Assembly: GCF_000613285.1 (NCBI RefSeq)
Contig: NZ_BAIN01000006.1
Span: 1 to 64,000, forward strand
Reading direction: 5' to 3'
From: Acetobacter papayae JCM 25143
GTDB lineage: Bacteria; Pseudomonadota; Alphaproteobacteria; Acetobacterales; Acetobacteraceae
Length of the DNA: 64,000 bases
In this document: positions 60,275-64,000 of the stretch, piece by piece
How positions within the stretch are numbered: position 1 is the stretch's first letter
Layout of the letters: the number at the start of each line of letters is the position of its first letter
The notes under the pieces: generated by a model
Seen by the model: the letters and a program-made list of their open reading frames with translations, nothing else
What the model was told of the DNA's origin: nothing
Databases searched by the model: none
Made by a program: the position numbers and the translations under genes

Positions 60275-60996
60275 ATGCCCAGACCTGTTGCCGCAATGAC
60301 ACGTCGTCAGGCTTTGGCGACCATGGCCGCATGCGCCGCAATACCCGCCATCGGGCATGCCGCAGCTAGAGAAACGCCTGTCAGAATCGTCACTGTTCTG
60401 CCTGTTAAACCGCCAGAGCTGACGGAGTTCCTGCCGGTCATGAAGGAAAATGCACGTGTTGCACGCGCGCATCCCGGCAATCAGGCTTTCAGCGTTTTTA
60501 TGGATACCGAAAGCCCCGCCACGCTGTATCTATTCGAAAGCTGGGACAGTCTGCCCGACCTGGCTGATTTCATGAAAACCGATACCCAGCAGGCGCTGGC
60601 AACCCTTGAGCAAAGCACGCTCTCAGGCGAAGCGCTCAGCCTCCACCTGTCAGATGTACCTGACACCCCAGCGTATAATGGCAGCCCGCTTGAAACGACC
60701 GAGGATGCCCAGACCCTTGTGGTCAGGTTTCAGGTCCGCCCGCAGGAGCGCGCGGCTTTTATTGCCGCTTTCCATGATGTCATTCCCATCGTGCGGCTGA
60801 TCGGCACACCGAAGCGTACGACCTTTTCCATGTTGGTGGTCGACCGGATAATTTCATTCTTCTGGGGCGCTGGCATGATGCAGCTGCTTATGAAAAATAC
60901 CAGCGCCAGCCCAGTATCAGAAAACTGCGTCAGATCTTGCCAGCCATGCTCAAACGCGCCTCCGAACGCCATGAACTGCACGATGTCACGATTTAG
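60275..60996 (+). CDS. Signal-bearing antibiotic-biosynthesis-monooxygenase-fold protein, two ABM repeats, frame break near 60796
   Basis: About 240 residues with a twin-arginine-like leader, MTRRQALATMAACAAIPA. Two dimeric alpha-beta-barrel (ABM) repeats follow: one around VRIVTVLPVKPPELTEFLPV with FESWDS, the other with LVVRFQVRPQERAAFIAAFH. The first frame is lost near 60796; the second repeat then continues through DNFILLGRWHDAAAYEKY to a stop at 60996. Family members are putative quinol monooxygenases. Start at 60275 has GAAAGG upstream. Confidence 0.78.
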
Positions 60997-61065
60997 CTAA
61001 GCCCCCGCGGATACGGCAGGCACGAGAATGTGTGCATAAAGCTGTTGCGGTACGCCTGACCCTGT

Positions 61066-61086
61066 TATACTCAAACTGAGCAATAT
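61066..61086 (+). promoter_or_regulatory. Candidate NadQ operator upstream of nadA
   Basis: A short dyad, TATACTCAAACTGAGCAATAT, centred on CTCA-AAC-TGAG, lies 19 bases before the nadA start and overlaps a likely -10 region. As I recall, predicted NadQ sites of other Alphaproteobacteria have an ATACTCA...TGAGTAT form; this one matches the left half better than the right. Confidence 0.45.
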
Positions 61087-61104
61087 GGTCAGACAAGGAT
61101 CACC

Positions 61105-62086
61105 GTGGTGACAACACTCCTTTCCGACAGCCGCGATGCTCTGTACAGGCCGGTTTCGCGTATTATGCGCCGGGATCAGTGGGAGCAGCTTTATGCTGAG
61201 GATATTGAGGTCATTCAGCGCCTCAAAAAACAGCATAACGCCGTTATTCTCGCGCATAATTACCAGACCCCGGAAATCTTCCATTGCGTTGCTGATATTC
61301 GTGGCGACAGTCTGGCGCTGGCCCGTGCCGCGCAGGATGTTGAGGCCGATATCATTGTCATTGCCGGGGTGCACTTCATGGCGGAAACCGCCAAGCTGCT
61401 GAACCCGGATAAAATCGTGCTGATTCCAGATGCAGCCGCCGGGTGCTCTCTCGCGGAAGGTATTACGGAAGCCGATGTGCTGGCACTCAAACAGGCAAAC
61501 CCCGGTGTGCCGGTTGTTACCTATGTAAACAGTTCCGCTGCCGTTAAAGCGCAGAGTGATGTCTGCTGCACATCCGGCAATGCCCGTAAGGTGGTGGAAA
61601 GCCTCGGTGTGCCGCGCGTGATCATGATCCCTGACGAATTTCTGGCCCGGAATATCGAGGCTGAAACAGGGATTGAGATGATTACATGGCCAGCCCATTG
61701 CGAGGTGCATGAGCGCTTTACCCCGCAGGAAATCCGGCAGTACCGTAGGCTGCATCCCGGTGTTACGGTCATGGCGCACCCGGAGTGCCCGCCCCCGGTG
61801 CTGGCTGAGGCGGATTGCGCAGGGTCCACCGCCCAGATGTCACAATACATCAGAGCATAGCCCCGAAAAAATCCTGCTGGTGACGGAATGCTCCATGAGT
61901 GACAATCTTTCGGTCGATTTTCCCGAAACCGAATTTGTGCGGCCGTGCAATCTATGCGCTCACATGAAGCGCATCACCCTGCCCACCATCCGCCGTGCCC
62001 TTGAAACCATGCAGACACAGGTGAACATTCCACAGGACATCGCGGCGAATGCCCGGCGGGCTGTGGAGCGGATGCTCGCAGTCTGA
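61105..62086 (+). CDS. nadA: Quinolinate synthase NadA, frame break near 61850
   Basis: Makes quinolinate from iminoaspartate and dihydroxyacetone phosphate. Shows VILAHNYQTPEI and three likely 4Fe-4S cysteines: AAGCSLAEG, WPAHCEVHERF, and, after the break, PCNLCAHMKRIT. The first frame ends at 61860 just past AQMSQYI; one missing base near 61850 restores the C-terminal domain to 62086. About 327 residues. Start GTG at 61105 with AAGGATC upstream. nadB is not adjacent. Confidence 0.94.
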
Positions 62087-62113
62087 CACGTTCACTGAAA
62101 CGGATAACCTGCC

Positions 62114-62968
62114 ATGTTTCTTCCCCCGCTTCCCTTGCCATTATGGGAGGGTGTGATCCGCACGGCCTTGCTGGAAGATCTGGGCACGGCGGGTGATGTC
62201 ACCACGCAGGCCCTACTGCAGCCGGGCCAAAGGCTGAAAGCAACATTCCGCGCGCGCGAGCATGGTGTGCTGGCAGGGCTGGAAGGAGCGAGGCTGGCTT
62301 TTGCCCTGCTGGCCCCGCACAGCAGCTTTATTCCTCACATGCAGGATGGCGCGGCCATAAAACCGGGCGATGTGTTGGCCACAGTGGATGCCGGGGCCGA
62401 AACCGTGCTGGCTGGCGAGCGTACTGCCCTTAACCTGCTTTCGCATCTGAGCGGCATTGCCAGCATTACCAGTCAGGTCGTGACCGTTATCGCCGCAACG
62501 AAAGCACGCGTGTGCTGCACACGTAAAACCCTGCCGGGGTTACGGGCCGTGCAGAAATATGCCGTGCGGGCTGGGGGTGGTTCCAACCACCGTTTCAGGC
62601 TGGATGACGCCATCCTTATCAAGGACAATCATCTGGCGCTCGCCGGTGGGGATGTCGTCCATGCCTTGCGGGCCGCTCGCGCGCATGCGGGGCATCTGGT
62701 CAGTATAGAGCTGGAAGTGGATACACTGGAGCAGCTTGAAGCGGCACTGACTTGCAATGTGGCCGATGCCTATCTACTGGACAATATGCCGCCAGCGACA
62801 CTCCGCACGGCTGTCAGTATGATTGGCGGCCGTGCCATTGCTGAGGCTTCGGGCGGAATTACGCCCGCCAATGCGCCGGAAATTGCGGATACAGGCGTTG
62901 ATATCCTGTCTCTGGGGTGGCTGACGCATAGTGTGAAGGCGCTCGATATCGGTCTGGATATAGACTGA
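62114..62968 (+). CDS. nadC: Nicotinate-nucleotide pyrophosphorylase (carboxylating)
   Basis: Intact, 284 residues. Converts quinolinate to nicotinate mononucleotide. Shows LLEDLGTAGDVTTQALL, CTRKTLPGLR, KYAVRAGGGSNHRFRLDD and IKDNHLALAGG, all diagnostic of NadC. Follows nadA by 27 bases, probably in one operon. Confidence 0.96.
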   Translation: MFLPPLPLPLWEGVIRTALLEDLGTAGDVTTQALLQPGQRLKATFRAREHGVLAGLEGARLAFALLAPHSSFIPHMQDGAAIKPGDVLATVDAGAETVLAGERTALNLLSHLSGIASITSQVVTVIAATKARVCCTRKTLPGLRAVQKYAVRAGGGSNHRFRLDDAILIKDNHLALAGGDVVHALRAARAHAGHLVSIELEVDTLEQLEAALTCNVADAYLLDNMPPATLRTAVSMIGGRAIAEASGGITPANAPEIADTGVDILSLGWLTHSVKALDIGLDID

Positions 62969-63054
62969 GCTTTTCCTATTTTTGCGCTTGCATATGCCCC
63001 GCTGGCTGCTACACGAACCTTTGATCGGTATCGGTGAGGGGAAAACGCATTCAT

Positions 63055-64000
63055 ATGCAGACTCCGGCCCTTTGCGAGACGGAACTGGTGGCCGTTCTGG
63101 TGTGTCTGGAACGGGGTGCACCCCATGTCTTTACGCTCAATAATGGCGCTATTCTGCCTTCTGGCCCGCTCATGCCGGGCCAGTTATCGCTCCAGAAAAG
63201 TTTGCGAGAATGGGTGCGCCAACAAACCGGTATCCAGCCCGGTCATACGGAGCAGCTTTACACTTTTGCTGACACCCATTTGGGCGATGGGCACCGCCGG
63301 GTGCGGATTTCCTATATGACCTGCCTGCCTCCTACGGCTGAAAGGCTGGAGGGGGATCACCGCCCACACACAGCCGCGCTGCTTGATATAGAGGCTCAAC
63401 CAGCGGACCCACTGGTGTCATTTTATACCTATTTCCCGTGGGAAGACCGCAGAAACCCAGCTCATGCCGCGCTGATTGCTCCCCTTCTGGAAGGCTGAAG
63501 CGCTGGGCTGCTCAGGACCCTGCCCGGCAGCAGCGCTGCGCCATAACATTCGGGCTGGCGGGTCACGCATGGAATGATGAACTGGCCCTCTCTCGCTACG
63601 AACTCTTGTGGGAGGTTGGCCTGATACCAGAATCCTGCACACAGGCTGAGCCAGAACGGGTTACCGGACTTTCCATGCAGCATGACTACCGCCATGTTCT
63701 GGCAACCGCCCTCTCACGCATCCGCGCCAAAATCCGCTATACATCGATCGTGTTTGATCTTCTGCCGCGGTATTTTACGTTGCTGCATTTGCAACAGGCC
63801 ATGGAGGCGCTGGCAGGCCGCCCCATGCACAAACAGAACTTCAGGCGTCTGGTTCTCCAACAGGGATTGCTGGAAGAAACCGAACAGATGGATTTTTCTG
63901 GTCCCGGTCGCCCCGCGCGCTTATATGCGGCAGATAATCAGGGGCAGGATAACTGCTATCTTGCCGGAGCCAAAAGCCCCTTGCCTGATCTTGTCTGGTA
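63055..64000 (+). CDS. nadQ: NadQ-type NAD regulator (NUDIX-like domain plus winged helix), partial at window end, frame break near 63496
   Basis: The N-terminal part (LPSGPLMPGQLSLQKSLREW, then GHTEQLYTFADTH) matches the NUDIX-like domain of NadQ (COG4111). After one missing base near 63496, sequence continues through RQQRCAITFGLAGHAWND and a winged-helix part (YRHVLATALSRIRAKIRYTS, QNFRRLVLQQGLLEETE, GRPARLY). The protein runs past 64000. NadQ represses NAD-synthesis genes in other Alphaproteobacteria, in line with its place after nadA-nadC. Start 63055, or GTG 63034. Confidence 0.8.

Overview
ORGANISM AND SEQUENCE QUALITY. Gene content points to an acetic acid bacterium (Acetobacteraceae, Alphaproteobacteria). 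It carries a cyanide-insensitive-type cytochrome bd operon (cydDCAB), the aerobic (cob) cobalamin pathway, a NadQ-like NAD regulator beside nadA-nadC, and many periplasmic proteins. The genus cannot be fixed from the window. About half of the protein genes are split by what looks like one missing base. The reading frame resumes with full conservation in the next frame, often at a short homopolymer (e.g. GGG to GG, CCCCCC to CCCCC, T7 to T6), and housekeeping genes such as guaB, nadA and cydB are hit too. I read these as base-calling deletions in a draft assembly, not gene decay. Coordinates below span the reconstructed genes, and each break is stated.

LAYOUT. 1-7.4 kb: housekeeping genes (tlyA, rlmN, argG, an FKBP isomerase, a c-type cytochrome lipoprotein, trpS, a nitroreductase, a DksA-type zinc finger). 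7.5-16.2 kb, minus strand: a complete Nit1C cluster (NitB, nitrilase NitC, radical SAM NitD, GNAT NitE, AIR-synthase-like NitF, a glycosyltransferase, NitG, flavoprotein NitH), followed by an acyl-CoA synthetase. A MocR-type PLP regulator (16.5-17.9 kb) lies just upstream and shares a CATACA-containing motif with the cluster's promoter region. 18-22.8 kb: two transporters, a Tat-signal NADP-binding oxidoreductase, a cupin, a lipoprotein and an AT-rich patch with a small secreted protein. 23.05 kb: tRNA-Val(CAC). 23.3-40.1 kb: cobalamin genes around a cobalamin riboswitch at about 26.5-26.7 kb (cobD, cobQ, cobO, a DUF1636 gene, cobW, cobN, cobG, H, I, J, K, L, E, M, B, F). 40.2-46.4 kb: an orphan small gene, a response regulator, an L,D-transpeptidase-like protein, an rsmB-type methyltransferase, guaB and an aminotransferase. 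46.5-48.6 kb: an orphan pair of Dpp/Opp-type permeases. 48.6-53.3 kb: a zinc-peptidase/transglutaminase pair divergent from an ATP-grasp/alpha-E pair. 53.5-60.1 kb: cydDCAB with a CydX-like gene and a 32-codon ORF. 60.3-64 kb: a signal-bearing monooxygenase-fold protein, nadA, nadC and a NadQ-type regulator running off the edge.

HOW THE GENES WORK TOGETHER. The Nit1C cluster is compact (stop/start overlaps between most genes) and is the most interesting system here. In other bacteria it is linked to assimilation of cyanide nitrogen, but the chemistry of most members is unknown. Here it ends in an acyl-CoA synthetase, appears to be under MocR control, and has a large hairpin abutting the first ribosome binding site. 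The cobalamin block covers most steps from precorrin-2 to adenosylcobinamide phosphate by the oxygen-dependent route; cobA, cobS/cobT and the late nucleotide-loop genes must lie elsewhere. The ATP-grasp/alpha-E/transglutaminase/peptidase block is a widespread but biochemically undefined peptide-ligase/peptidase system.
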